Shown: in pieces, positions 48,201 to 57,539 of the stretch
How positions within the stretch are numbered: the first letter of the stretch is position 1
Layout of the letters: every line of letters starts with the position of its first letter
NCBI GenBank assembly: GCA_963978545.1
Contig: OZ021722.1
Coordinates: 9,887,401-9,951,400, forward strand
From: Linyphia triangularis
Taxonomy: Eukaryota > Arthropoda > Arachnida > Araneae > Linyphiidae
Length of the DNA: 64,000 nt
Direction: 5' to 3'
Notes under the pieces: generated by a model
Databases searched by the model: none
What the model saw: only the letters and a program-made list of their open reading frames with translations
Told to the model about the DNA's origin: nothing
Made by a program: the position numbers and the translations under genes

Positions 48201-48950
48201 AATGTGTCCCTTTTTATTGCACTTATAGCAATTGGCATTTTTAAATGCACATTCATCTCTGTGTGTCTTACCGCAATGTTTACATTTTGGTTTGGTTTTG
48301 AAGCTTGGGGAATTTTTCTTGCTATCAACATTGTTTTGAGGTGCAGTCTTCTTATTAAAGGTTCTTTTATTTTTGTTTGCATTTGTAATTTTCAAGACAT
48401 CATTACTGGATTCAAATTTCAAAGATTTGGCTTCTTTATTGGCTGTTTCCATGGCCAAAGCAATTTCACCAGCCTTTTTGAAATCCAAGTCTCTTTCACT
48501 CAATAATTTATTTTGAATGTTTTGATCTGCAAGGCCGCAAACTAGCTTATCACGAATGGCTTCATCCAGGAAATTATTAAAAGCACACTTACTGGCTTGT
48601 TCTTTGATGTTGACTATGAAGCTGGATACATCCTCTGAAGTTTGTTTCAACTTATGAAAGCGGTAGCGTTCCATGATGATCGAACTTTGCGGAGAAAAAT
48701 GTTTCTTTAACTCCTCAACAATTTCGTCATAAGGTACCTCCTTCATATTTCTAGGTTGTAGTAGGCTTCTTAACGTTGAGAAAACATCCTTTCCAATGTT
48801 CGTCATTAGAGTAGCCCTTTTGTCTGCATCAGTTTTGATTTTATTAGCTTCAAAATAAAATTCTACTTGTAGCAGATACTCTTCAAAAGAATCAGTACTT
48901 TGAAATACTGGCATTTTGCCCATTCTCTGAGAAGATTCAGAATCTTGCAT
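45264..48950 (-). CDS. Gag-pol polyprotein of the Mag-like element (to the premature stop)
   Basis: 1228 codons in one frame. In order: Gag-like region (about 1-210), two zinc knuckles (CKHCGKTHRDEC near 223, CYKCNKKGHISSIC near 241), aspartic protease (IDSG near 303), reverse transcriptase with CYIDD, RNase H (QCDASDYGLGAV), integrase with an HHCC zinc region (CVPC) and a DD-E core (HIDYAE, SDNAAQF, AAEKSV). It copies the element's RNA and integrates it. Gag and Pol are fused without a frameshift, as in Mag-clade elements. A TAA at 45264-45266 breaks the frame just after the integrase core; the same frame stays open beyond it to 44880. Plus-strand frames inside are shadows. Confidence 0.93.
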   Translation of the reverse strand: MQDSESSQRMGKMPVFQSTDSFEEYLLQVEFYFEANKIKTDADKRATLMTNIGKDVFSTLRSLLQPRNMKEVPYDEIVEELKKHFSPQSSIIMERYRFHKLKQTSEDVSSFIVNIKEQASKCAFNNFLDEAIRDKLVCGLADQNIQNKLLSERDLDFKKAGEIALAMETANKEAKSLKFESSNDVLKITNANKNKRTFNKKTAPQNNVDSKKNSPSFKTKPKCKHCGKTHRDECAFKNANCYKCNKKGHISSICRSSTTNFVKENLEDVNTSLGEFSINTVSDFKDAPSINVDIGNSSVQMQIDSGSAHSIMSLNKFKKLHLGRLESLEAPTLRSYSGELLEVVGRFMVPVKRGNEKISLPLVVIKTQNRPTLMGRSWIEQLNVDIKTGKFEKLNNVCSSPNTILPVLTDDTNIIEYCKTNFPNCFDLNNCIGILGDPVNIAMKNDTVPIFCKSRSIPYAVRQLVDELEVLIQKGVLKPVTHSKWATPIVAVPKIDSEGKKTVRICGDFSVTVNKFCETQFYPLPSQEDIFTNVGSGRYLSKIDLSMAFHQLPIGSESQELLTLNTPKGLLRYTKLPFGIKSASFLFQQKMDSILKEFPFTDCYIDDLFVRAATKKECIQRTLMVLQKLNMFNVKINISKCEFFKEKIQMLGHVKDSEGIHPVKDKCNDIVNAPLPSNMTELKSYLGLLSYYQHFIPNLSTKLKPLYRLLEKSVKWEFDEKCIKVFEESKTWLNEYNVLVHYDMSKPIMLQCDASDYGLGAVLCHELSPGVLRPIFFASKTLSKAERNYAQVHKEALAIIFGIKRFNKYLQGQKFIIETDAKPLLTLLGHDKPVPEMANSRMQRWSLILSNYDYVMKYKKGSDLLLADAMSRLPSKDCEPVDQLAEQFVYYFSDFEDLTNKEIEKESAIDNEVSQAITFTRFGWPHKVPDHLNEFFKVRNELSLENNCLLRANRLVIPKSLQNKVLQLLHVEHPGIVRMKYLARSYFWFPKMDREIENFVNKCVPCQITRPNAIKVLSNNWPLTGKPFDRIHIDYAELENQNLLIVKDSYSKWIDVSLVKSTTSKSTISKLRTLFSIFGLPTQVVSDNAAQFKSEEFLRFFKSNGIEVKNSPPYHPNSNGAAEKSVNIVKNMLKKHKFCNRQYDSFQHRLDSALFAYRNTPSSVTLKTPAELLFKFTPQTKLTQLRSDHLTREKKYRESQESHSQEYASRYFDLYEKVWVRSTRNMEI

Positions 48951-49091
48951 CTTGAATACTATCGGTTTCAGTTCGAAAACAGTAGGATTACGATGCTGTA
49001 ACGGCAGTGTCTATTTTTAAGAAGATACCGATCCACCACATTCGTTTTAATATTCAATTTTAAATTTCATAACTTTTATCCTCGTCGCCAA

Positions 49092-49284
49092 TGTTATATT
49101 CCTGGTCTGGTAACATTATTTGTAAAGAAATTGACGATGGAGACAGACATGCTGCAAGTTACATGTTTATTGAGAATCTTGAATTCAAGTTGTTGTTGTT
49201 GTTGCCAGATGGCCTTAGTAAATATTTCTTTAAAATTATTGATGCCAGATACAAAACATTATTAATAAACAGACATATCAAACA
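49092..49284 (-). repeat. 5' LTR of the Mag-like element (193 bp)
   Basis: Same sequence as the 3' LTR minus an AT dinucleotide. Borders the primer-binding-site-like sequence at 49091 and, on the other side, resumes family R. Confidence 0.9.
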
Positions 49285-49545
49285 ATACGCATGCGCAATT
49301 TTGACGAAAATCTTAAACGGGTCCCATGGATACCACTTTTACTTGTAAACTAGATTTGAACAAAGTAAGTCGAGCCTTTCGGGAGTTATGCTGATCACAG
49401 ACAGACACACAGACATTTTTCTGAACAACCTTTTTTGAACTCAGCACATTCCAAATCGTTTAAAAATGAAAAAAGAAGGGGGGGGGGGGGAATCGAAAAA
49501 AAATTAAATTCGCCGAATTCAATACTTTCATTACTCATACGTTAA

Positions 49546-49798
49546 CCCTTTGCGGTAGTAAAGTTCCTTGCTGTGGTGGGCCGACCAAACGGAGTAGTGG
49601 TTAGCGTGCTAGCTTCTAGACCGCGAGGTTGCGGGTTCCGAGTCCCGTGTTAGGCATGGGTGTTTGTAAATGTATGCTGGCTGTCAAATGACGAATGTTT
49701 CGGCGCATTATGGCCCTCGTGTTGCTGACGGCGCCAGATAATCTGAATACAACCAACCTTGCTGTGGTGGCTGAGAGTAGACATACGACAGCAAGGGG
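49546..49798. mobile_element. Tiny TTAA-type MITE, split by a SINE
   Basis: TTAA (49542-49545) CCCTTTGC ... GCAAGGGG TTAA (49799-49802). Without the SINE it is only about 62 bp. It sits in the tip of family R copy 3, where other copies read straight through. Confidence 0.55.
49580..49756 (+). mobile_element. SINE-A copy 4, nested in the TTAA MITE
   Basis: Full-length SINE (GCCGACCAAACGGAGTAGTG head, AACCAAC tail) with a perfect 14-bp duplication CCTTGCTGTGGTGG (49566-49579, 49757-49770). Confidence 0.9.
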
Positions 49799-49829
49799 TT
49801 AACATATAAGTAATTGAAAATAATATCGT

Positions 49830-50473
49830 TCTAAACAATTTGTAGTAGGATCTTCTGATTGAACTCTTTCTCTTAGGACCCCTCAGGTTCTGTCGACAGA
49901 ACCCCTACTTAACATATGATCCCTATGACATGTCAGGTAAACACACAGTGTGGGTGGTAAGAAGTGTGGGTGTGTATTGACCCCCTGCGAACTTCTAGCT
50001 TAACTCGGGTGAGAGGTGTATGTTAACTCCCTTTTTTACAAGTGATTGATCTCACTTAAGCAGGTGGAGTTGAGCGCGCGCGGTGGGGCTTTCGTGCGGA
50101 GTAGAAGAGATTGAAAAGATATTCTATACTAAACTTCAACTTAACTTGACATCACTAGACGGTAGATCGTCACAGTGCTCATAGGTATCAAATCATTACT
50201 TACACCCGTTTTCCGGTTGATTTGAAATTTTATTTATTAAAAATAAAAATTCACGCATTTAAGGGTTAAATAATATAAAAAACAAGATCATTACTGTATT
50301 TTTTTGAAGCCATACTTTTCATATTTGGAGGATTTAAACTTCCTCTATCGGAATACTAAAACTGTATTATATACTTTTATTTAGAGGCTTTATATTTCCA
50401 CTATTTATTGGATATATATTTCCTATATTTACAGCAATCATATTCTTTCTGTCTTAAAGTACTATATTACTTC
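49830..50473. other. Intergenic stretch with a stray foldback arm
   Basis: No gene. At about 50126-50193 there is a lone copy of the left arm of the foldback element at 50474 (CTATACTAAACTTCAACTTA and GTGCTCATAGGTATC). A GCGCGCGC-bearing GC-rich spot lies near 50075. Confidence 0.6.
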
Positions 50474-50711
50474 TATACTAAACTTCAACTTAACTAGACA
50501 TCACTTAGACGGTAGATCGTCACAGTGCTCATAGGTATTTAATCCATTTTGACGGCGTGAAAGCATAATGTTCGCCAAACCACAACAGAACAAAAGGCTA
50601 TAAGGTTTGGCGAGAATTATGTCTTCACTCCGCCAAAATGGATTAAATACCTATGAGCACTGGGACGATCTACCGTCTAAGTGATGTCTAGTTAAGTTGA
50701 AGTTTAGTATA
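50474..50711. mobile_element. Foldback (long inverted repeat) element, 238 bp
   Basis: The arms 50474-50580 and 50607-50711 are near-perfect reverse complements (about 105 bp), for example CTCATAGGTATTTAATCC against GGATTAAATACCTATGAG, with a loop of about 26 nt. Ends TATACTAAAC / GTTTAGTATA. No coding. A palindromic MITE. Confidence 0.88.
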
Positions 50712-50829
50712 ATTTAGATTAGATATTGACCAATGGCGGATTCAGCCAGGGAGCACGGGGTGCGCGCGCCCCCCTTCTCAGGTGGAGTTTTTTTTTTTTA
50801 CAATTTACAGAAATAAATAGTAATAATAA

Positions 50830-50833
<4 letters not shown>

Positions 50834-50906
<73 letters not shown>
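50834..50906. repeat. (AT)n microsatellite
   Basis: About 36 uninterrupted AT dinucleotides directly after a TAA repeat. Probably polymorphic and hard to sequence through. Confidence 0.97.
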
Positions 50907-50908
<2 letters not shown>

Positions 50909-51929
50909 CAAGTTTTTTTCGATAAGTTCACGCAACAATTATATTTTAACCTTCATCTAATTTCCGAAAAAAGCAACAACAAAAAACTTATTTTTGTACC
51001 AAGGTTCTATTTATAGCCTTCTCTCTTCCCATTCAAACGGATGTTGGAAGACTGTACAAGTATTCAAACCTCCCTCCTCTTGACCTTGAAGATATCTTGG
51101 ATCCCTGGTACCCGATCCCTTTTCTGTAGAGTGGGAGGAAGAGATTTTGACTCACATGCGTAATGTCCAACGCCAACCAGGAGGAAAAAAGAATAATGAG
51201 AGGTTGACTATTTGGGTTACCCCCAGAAATGGCCACCCCCATTCAACTGGTCATGGTAATAGGCTAAACTTAAAACTTTTGAAAGAAAGGAAGAGGAAGG
51301 TTATTTATTAACTGCATAAGAACTCGTCCAGCTCTAATTTCTTTTTCGGCTTGTAAATAAGCGTCATATTTGAATTTCGATTAACAATCCTCTCTTGCAC
51401 CACACTGGAAAGGTATGCCAATTTTTTTTTTTACATAAAATAGACTTATAAACAATTTTGTAAGAAGTATTATCTGTGTAAAGTAGCAGAATTAATTATT
51501 TAAAAAAATATCGCTTTCAAACCCTGTACGAAATTAAACGAATGAATTAACAAAATAAATGTGCATGTTTTTTACAATAATTTGAAAAGTTTTGTACAAA
51601 TATTTACCTGGACATACTTTCAATTTTTTTTTCCCCCGTTATTGCAGAAGTAATGCAAGAAATATTGCACTTTATAAGTAATTACAATGCTTACGGCATA
51701 ATATCTATACATACTTTTAGAGAAGGCTAAGATTACTCTAATTTTATTCTAAGCCTATTTTTCCAAAACATATTTTTTATGAAATTTATGATTCTTGTTC
51801 AAAAGTTTCGTGAAAGAAGTAAAATGATATTGTAACTCAAAATGAAGTTCTTAAATTTTTTTAAATACAGTGCTCCTCCTACAATCTCTCTCTTCCAGTT
51901 AAAATTGAAGAATTGGAACAAAATATTTC

Positions 51930-52512
51930 AGTACGCGATGTTTTTTTAATTTGTCACGGATTGATATAATTTACCTATTTTGTTTTCATTATTTAAAAAA
52001 AAATGCCCAGTTTGGCGATTATTCTAAAAAAACGCCGCTGAAACTATTGAAAAATATATCACAATTTTCACAAACACTGCATTATCCTTTCTTTTAAGTG
52101 AAACAGAGCAGAAACAGTCGTTGATGGGCGTTCGCCCTTATCTTATTTTTACGAAGGTGTAAATGATTAGAACACCTTTAAAGGCATTTTTATAGCGATT
52201 TTAATCAAAATCGTCAAAACCATTTTTTGGTAATCGCTGAAAAACGTAATTTTTTCAAAATCAGCTACTTAATGCACATGTGCAATTTTGACGAAAACCT
52301 TAATGCCAGGTCTCATGGCCATCAATAACCTGTACATAAAAATTGAACATCGCAGGTCAATCCGTTTTGGGAGTTATGCTGATTACTAACAGGCACAAAC
52401 ATTTTTTTGAACTCACCACGTTCCAAAACGTGTAGAAATGCAATAAAATCGAATTTTTTTTTAACCGAATTCAATACTTTTACACCATACGGGTAATTGA
52501 AAGTAAAAAAAA
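51930..52512 (-). repeat. Family R copy 4
   Basis: Reverse-oriented copy: TTCTTTTAAGTGAAACAGAG, AAAATCGTCAAAACCATTTT, TATGCTGATTACTAACAGGC and CCATACGGGTAATTGAAAG. It is uninterrupted and so serves as the reference for the split copy at 44-49 kb. Confidence 0.65.
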
Positions 52513-54260
52513 AAATTATGGATGCATAAAATAGCACCAAATATAAATATTAATGCTGGTAAAATAGTATCTAAGACCATAAAAAAAAAAAAAAATTGGT
52601 TCGTTGATCAAACTTGGAAAAAATGTTCTATATTTGTCATGAAAATGTTTAGATGAGATGAGTTTATGCTGAATCGAATGAAAAAAAGCAAAACGATATA
52701 ACTAATCTAAAGAAAGTTACAGTTCTTTTTTTAAACGAAAACACATGCAAAATCCAAGGAAAGGTAAAATAGGAGATTAAAAAATAAAAAATTGGTCCGT
52801 TCATGAAACTTTGCAAAAACTTTTTATTTGTCACGAGTATAAAGAAACAAAGGAGTTCATAAAAATATCTAGCATAGAAGGTTTTTTTTTTGAGGAGTAG
52901 GAGGGGGGAGTTTTTTTTTTTTTTTTTTTTTCTTTTTTTTTTTTTAAACTGAAAAATAAATTTGGTATAACCTGGGCATTTCTCCTTACGCTAAGGTAGC
53001 GAGTCAGAAATGGGACGAAAAAAGGGGGATTGGGGTCAATCAATAAATACGGATTATCTTGAAGTATATTTTTAGAACACTGCATAGATTATTTTTTTTT
53101 TTAACTTTTTTTAAATTTTCGATTTCATCCTGGCTAAGGCACAGGTGTTGCGCCCCCCCCCCCCCCTCAGGGAAGGAAAAATCCTTTCATTACCCTATGT
53201 ATTACATATGGGTAATTGAAAGTAAAAAAAAATAAAATAATAACCACCTTGCATTCCCTTTAAAGGTCATTTACATTCCCCTTGGAAATAATTCAGCCGG
53301 CACTCATGGCCCCGTGTCGCTAATGCATGTATGTTGTGCAGTTCCAATAAGTGCTTCTACTACATAAATAGTGTGGTGTGGTGATCAATTTCCATAAATT
53401 CTCTACAAAATGGATACATTTCGTTTAATTTCAAATTAGTGTATATTAATTATATAAGTTTGACAAAAGACTGTCGTAAGTTTTTTTAATTAATTTACTC
53501 AACTGCTAAGTACACCAATACTCTTAGAAAAAAATAACTGACAATATTAACTTATTATTCCAACTAATGGACAACTTTGATGCTTTACATTTACAGAAAG
53601 TAATGTGCTTGTAGTAAGTCAAGTAACATCTAAAAAATTATAACATACAAATTAAAATCATTTACACAGAAAAAAACTTGTTGCCGCCTTCTCTTAAATC
53701 GTCTTGCCAGAGTATGAAATAAACCGTTTGAGGGCCTTCTTGATAAGAAAGGACGCACTCTTAAAGCTCTATTCTTTCTTCGTTTCTTAATAAAATAAGC
53801 ATGCGCAATTCATCATCCTCCCTTGTCGAAAACATTTTGAATACAGAAAGGGGAACGAAATCATAACAAACACGGACGCTAGGCCTGGCAACTGCAAACG
53901 CGTGGATGCTAGCTCGGGCGTCTAACGCGAACGTTAGCCACTCGAGTGGCTCTGTATAATAAGGCCCTTACACTACAAATAGACTTATCAAAAATGAAAC
54001 CAACATTCAGAAATCCTTCCTCGGGGATTAGTTTGACGATATTTCATGGGTGAAATAAGCTAATACAAATGAGCAGACGGCTCTTTTCTCTCAGGAAATA
54101 AACAAATACATAGAAGGATCATTTCAGAAAATGGCAATTACTTTTATATCATTAGATAACAATTGAAAAACGCACATGATTTTGAAATCCTTTATATTAA
54201 CTTCGATTTTATGTGTGGCGGGCAAATCAAATGTTTAATTAACCCACTTGCCTTCATTTG
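52513..54260. other. Intergenic stretch
   Basis: No gene recognised. Holds poly-T/poly-C tracts (52910-52945, 53152-53166), a family R tip (about 53180-53222, CCCTATGTATTACATATGGG) and a small GC-richer patch near 53870-53950 that matches nothing I know. Confidence 0.5.
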
Positions 54261-54266
54261 AGATTA

Positions 54267-54580
54267 GCCCATCTGATGGCTGTGGGGGTTAGCACTCTGG
54301 TTTCGAATGCCAAAGGTGCCGGTTTCGAATCCTGGGAGCCGACCAAACGGTACAGTGGTTAGCGTACTAGCTTCTAGACCACGAGGTTGCTGGTTCGAGT
54401 CCTGTGTTAGGCATGGGTGTTTGTAAATGTATGTTCGCTTGTCTAATGACGAATGTTTCGGCGCATTATAGTCCTCGTGTTGCTGACGGCGCCAGATAAT
54501 CTGAAACCAACCAACCAAATCCTGGGTTAGGCTTGAATGTTTGCTGCGGTTCGGAATCCACGTTAACCCATAGGTACGCT
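54267..54580 (+). mobile_element. Second tRNA-like SINE head, split by SINE-A
   Basis: GCCCATCTGATGGCTGTGGG, GGTTAGCACTC (A box) and GGTTTCGAATCC (B box) at 54267-54336 resume after SINE-A at 54518 with CCTGGGTTAGGC. The head differs from SINE-A, so it is a separate tRNA-derived sequence. Its 3' limit is unclear. Confidence 0.55.
54337..54517 (+). mobile_element. SINE-A copy 5, nested in another tRNA-like SINE
   Basis: Full head and body, AACCAACCAA tail, 9-bp duplication AATCCTGGG (54328-54336, 54518-54526) lying in the B-box/3' part of the host tRNA-like sequence. Confidence 0.88.
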
Positions 54581-54769
54581 TGACAGACTTCTCTGTTTTC
54601 AAACAAAATCTACTTCACGTCCCAGTAAAAATTTAATTTAATTTTATAGATGACCAAAAAAGTCTAAAAATAATTAACTGTGGCGGATTATTTCGGATAA
54701 TTACTTTGTCATTTACTGGGATACTGTATGAAAAGTGAAAACTATAGAAGAGTGATGGTCTGCTATTAA

Positions 54770-54944
54770 CCCTTTGCACTCCAGGCCTTTTTCGCGCGGA
54801 GGAATCAGCAACTCGAGACATTTTAGGTTCGGCTGGTGTTTATGGATTTGCTTCATAGAAACTAGACACAGTCATTGGCCTTGCATCGAATTTCCGCACC
54901 ACACCTAACGGTCCTCTCGTGGTGCGCCACTGGAGTGCAAAGGG
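54770..54944. mobile_element. TTAA-type MITE (175 bp)
   Basis: TTAA|CCCTTTGCACTCCAG ... CTGGAGTGCAAAGGG|TTAA, a perfect 15-bp inverted repeat framed by TTAA. Fits a piggyBac-type non-autonomous element. Same CCCTTTG tip as 26946 and 49546. Confidence 0.85.
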
Positions 54945-55583
54945 TTAAATAATGGTTGGTTGTTTGGGTTTCATTTGCGCAAAGGTAACACCTGGGCCGA
55001 TGTCCCGGTCGAACATTTCAGGAATCTGGCAAGCCTACTTATAGGTTCCGGCCTGATTTGCCCTTTTTGTGCATAAAAATGATCGTTGAGCTTACAAACT
55101 AACCAATCAATCTTAAATTGGAAAGATAGACAGGTTCTTGATGGCAATAAATTCTGTTAAGTTCTGAAGACAATCAGTAAAAGGACACGTATGTCACACG
55201 TTTCCATTGCCGTTTCGCAGAACTAATTTATCCACTTGCAGCCATCCAATCGAATTAAAATCCGACATTTAAACTCCTTGTCAAGGACAATGCATTCTAT
55301 AAAGTTTTTGGGGCAAGAATAAAAGGTAATCAATTTCACGTAATCAACGATTTTCTTTGTAGGGTTTAAATGCAATGAAAAATAGAACTGTGTTCAAAAC
55401 TGCGTAAATAATCTGTAATTGAACATAAAAGTTGGCAGTGTATATCAATGTTTTATAGTACAAACTTTGTTTTAATATTTTATTTTTATAAATATGAAAA
55501 GATGACCACAGCCCTTTCGTAGAAAAGATACAATTTATTTCTAACTTGGTATCCGGCAATATGTATGCTTGAATTATAAAGCA

Positions 55584-56538
55584 CTAGCTGAATACCCGTG
55601 CTTCGCCACGAAATTTTACCACGTGAAATATATTTTAGCCAGCTGTGAGGCCCCGCTTTGCGGAAATCCATCATTGGTGTATAGACCCCAATTTTTGGCG
55701 CTTCGCTCGCAGGAAGATTAATCGCAACACAAAATCGAGCTCGCTGAAAAAATCATTGACACGTAAGCACAGGTTTACTTAACTCGTTGAAAGGTTCATT
55801 GCTATGCAAACATGAGCTCGCTTTGCTGGATAAAAGGTTCATTGCTGCGTAAGCATAAGGTTGCTTCACACACTAAAAACTAATTGCTACGTAAAGCCTT
55901 AATATTAGAAGCCCCTCACTTGTCGAGAAACAATAAAAAAATTCCCCGTTAATAACTATAATACAACACCTCTTTAAGAATATTTTAACACGTGATAAAA
56001 AGCAAAATTAGAAGGTCAAAACTACTTATGTTGAAACTTTCAGAGCTCTAGGCCTATTAGAAGTCGCTTTTTATGAAAAAATTAACTAAAAATTCATTAA
56101 AAAAATTTAAAATGTTAACATTATTTTTGTCAAAAGTCCGATTTGTCCTATTTGTGTTGAAAATTTCAGAAATGTAGCCCAGTTAGAAATCGTTTTGTAA
56201 AATAATTACAAAAATTAAAAAAGAACTATATAAAAATTTAATATTCTGTATTTCAAAAGTCTAATTAAAAGGCTAAAACTACTTATGTTGAAAATTTTAG
56301 CGTTGTAGCCCTATTAGAAATCATTTTGTAAAATATTAATTAATTAAAAAAAATAATCAAAAAAGAACTAATTAAAATTTTAACATTCTGTTTGACATAC
56401 AAAAAATTAGAAAGCCAAAACTTCTTATGTTGAAAATTTCAGAGCTTTACTCCAATTTTAATTAGGTTTCTGTAGATCCACAGAGCCACATACAGATAGA
56501 TAGACAGACAGACATACAGCTTGTTTTATTATTACAGA
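55584..56538 (-). mobile_element. Helitron-like element with internal tandem repeats
   Basis: On the minus strand it ends CGTGGCGAAGCACGGG then TATTCAGCTAG, with a CGTG/CACG hairpin about 10 nt before CTAG|T, and starts TCTGTAATAATAAAACAAGC with (GTCT)n. The interior has four units of about 125-140 bp around TTATGTTGAAAATTTCAGAG (near 56026, 56153, 56284 and 56425). It shares its CTAG-side terminus with 40819-41646. A 3' LINE tail is an alternative reading. Confidence 0.5.
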
Positions 56539-56930
56539 AGACATTTTGGCATAATATTGCATAAACTTTTCCGCAGTTTAAAATTTAAAAATAACTTCCA
56601 AAAACATTTATCTCTAAGTGTATTTTGATTTTCAACACTTAACTAAAATAAAATTAAGTTAATTTTCTTAAACTAAAATCTCATTCCGAAAACGTTTTCC
56701 TAGAAATTGATTCGCAAAACTAATTCGGGTTATCTAATTTAAAATTCTCACATCAAAGCAAAGTTAGCAAACTGAACACCGGAAATAATTTTTTTTTATT
56801 TTCGAAGCAATTGCACACTTAATTATTTTTCTCATAAAGCCTATAAACTGTATGGATGCATTTTTAACAACAATATATCATTAAAATATACTATATTTAC
56901 CCGTATTAGATGTCACTCTAAGGCATAGAT

Positions 56931-57455
56931 GGGGTCTTTTGACGCTGGCACACGGAAAACCAAGGAGAATACGAGAACACTTGCAAAACACGTGCAGCCA
57001 CTTTCCAAACTAACACTGCAATAAACTGGTTACTAGAAGAATAACTAACAGAGCTGGAGTTAACCTCTCTCGAACTTTTTTTAATGTCTTCATTACTCCG
57101 AAGTGGCCTCCAGTTGGACTGCTATATAGTTCTTTATGAAGGTCTGTGACTCGCGATCTTGGAAGCAATAGCTGCCATCGGGATGGATTTCCATCATCAG
57201 ATTCGAACTTCCGGTACAGCACGCCGTTTCGACTATGGAGAGAGTCCCAGAGGGCCCAATATTGCTTTGTCGTAGGACTATAGATGGAAATGTCCTGCCA
57301 AGTAGGTGTCGCATTCGAAGACTGCTTTAAATCGATTATTGTCTTGATGTCAGGATCTCTCAGTTGGTCTTTTCTGACTTCTCCGTCACTCCACAGGTCT
57401 GGATCCGATGATGTTGAAGATGTAACTTGGCTTATTAACGGATTGATCAGTCCGT
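56931..57455 (-). pseudogene. Fragment of a Ty3/gypsy pol (RNase H-integrase junction)
   Basis: Minus-strand frame with DLWSDGEVRKDQLRDPDIKT, YWALWDSLHSRNGVLYRKFE and LHKELYSSPTGGHFGVMKTL, the latter the H..H half of the integrase zinc region. The frame is lost after VRERL, and a CQRQKTP-like remnant follows near 56940. No LTRs or other domains nearby. A dead fragment of an element different from the two others here. Confidence 0.75.
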
Positions 57456-57539
57456 AACTCGTTCAACCCCATAAATACAAAAACTTCTGATCACTGCGCA
57501 TTTTCTTTTATTTTTTAATTTGCAACCTAAATTCACTTG

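Larger units (their letters stand above)
44579..49284 (-). mobile_element. Ty3/gypsy LTR retrotransposon, Mag-like, 4.7 kb
   Basis: Complete structure on the minus strand: LTRs at 49092-49284 (5') and 44579-44773 (3'), TG...CA ended. After the 5' LTR comes TTGGCGACGAGGATAAAAG, a primer-binding-site-like sequence typical of Mag-type elements, and a purine tract (AGGAGGAGAG) sits just before the 3' LTR. The LTRs are identical by eye apart from one 2-bp AT indel, so insertion was recent. The single gag-pol frame has one in-frame stop. No env. Flanks TTGC and ATAC give no target duplication; the host repeat seems to have lost about 4 bp at the site. Confidence 0.9.
44150..49815 (-). repeat. Family R copy 3, split by an LTR retrotransposon and a SINE-bearing MITE
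   Basis: Family R sequence occurs on the minus strand at about 44150-44578, resumes at 49285-49541, and its outer tip continues after 49802. Comparison with 51930-52512 shows the order of the blocks is preserved across the insertions (CAATTTTGACGAAAA follows directly at 49295). Confidence 0.7.

Noticed and set aside
48024..48506. Plus-strand open frame of 160 codons
   Set aside because: It lies antisense within the gag region of the minus-strand gypsy element and shows no domain of its own; a shadow.
49580..49655. Sequence resembling a tRNA gene (also at 42269, 54337 and, reversed, 39550)
   Set aside because: It has A and B boxes but continues into a common SINE body and tail with target duplications; the cloverleaf anticodon arm is poor.
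50732..50790. GC-rich GGCGGATTCAGCCAGGGAGC segment, considered as a transposon end
   Set aside because: It resembles ends of some DNA transposons, but no partner end or duplication was found and a microsatellite follows at once.
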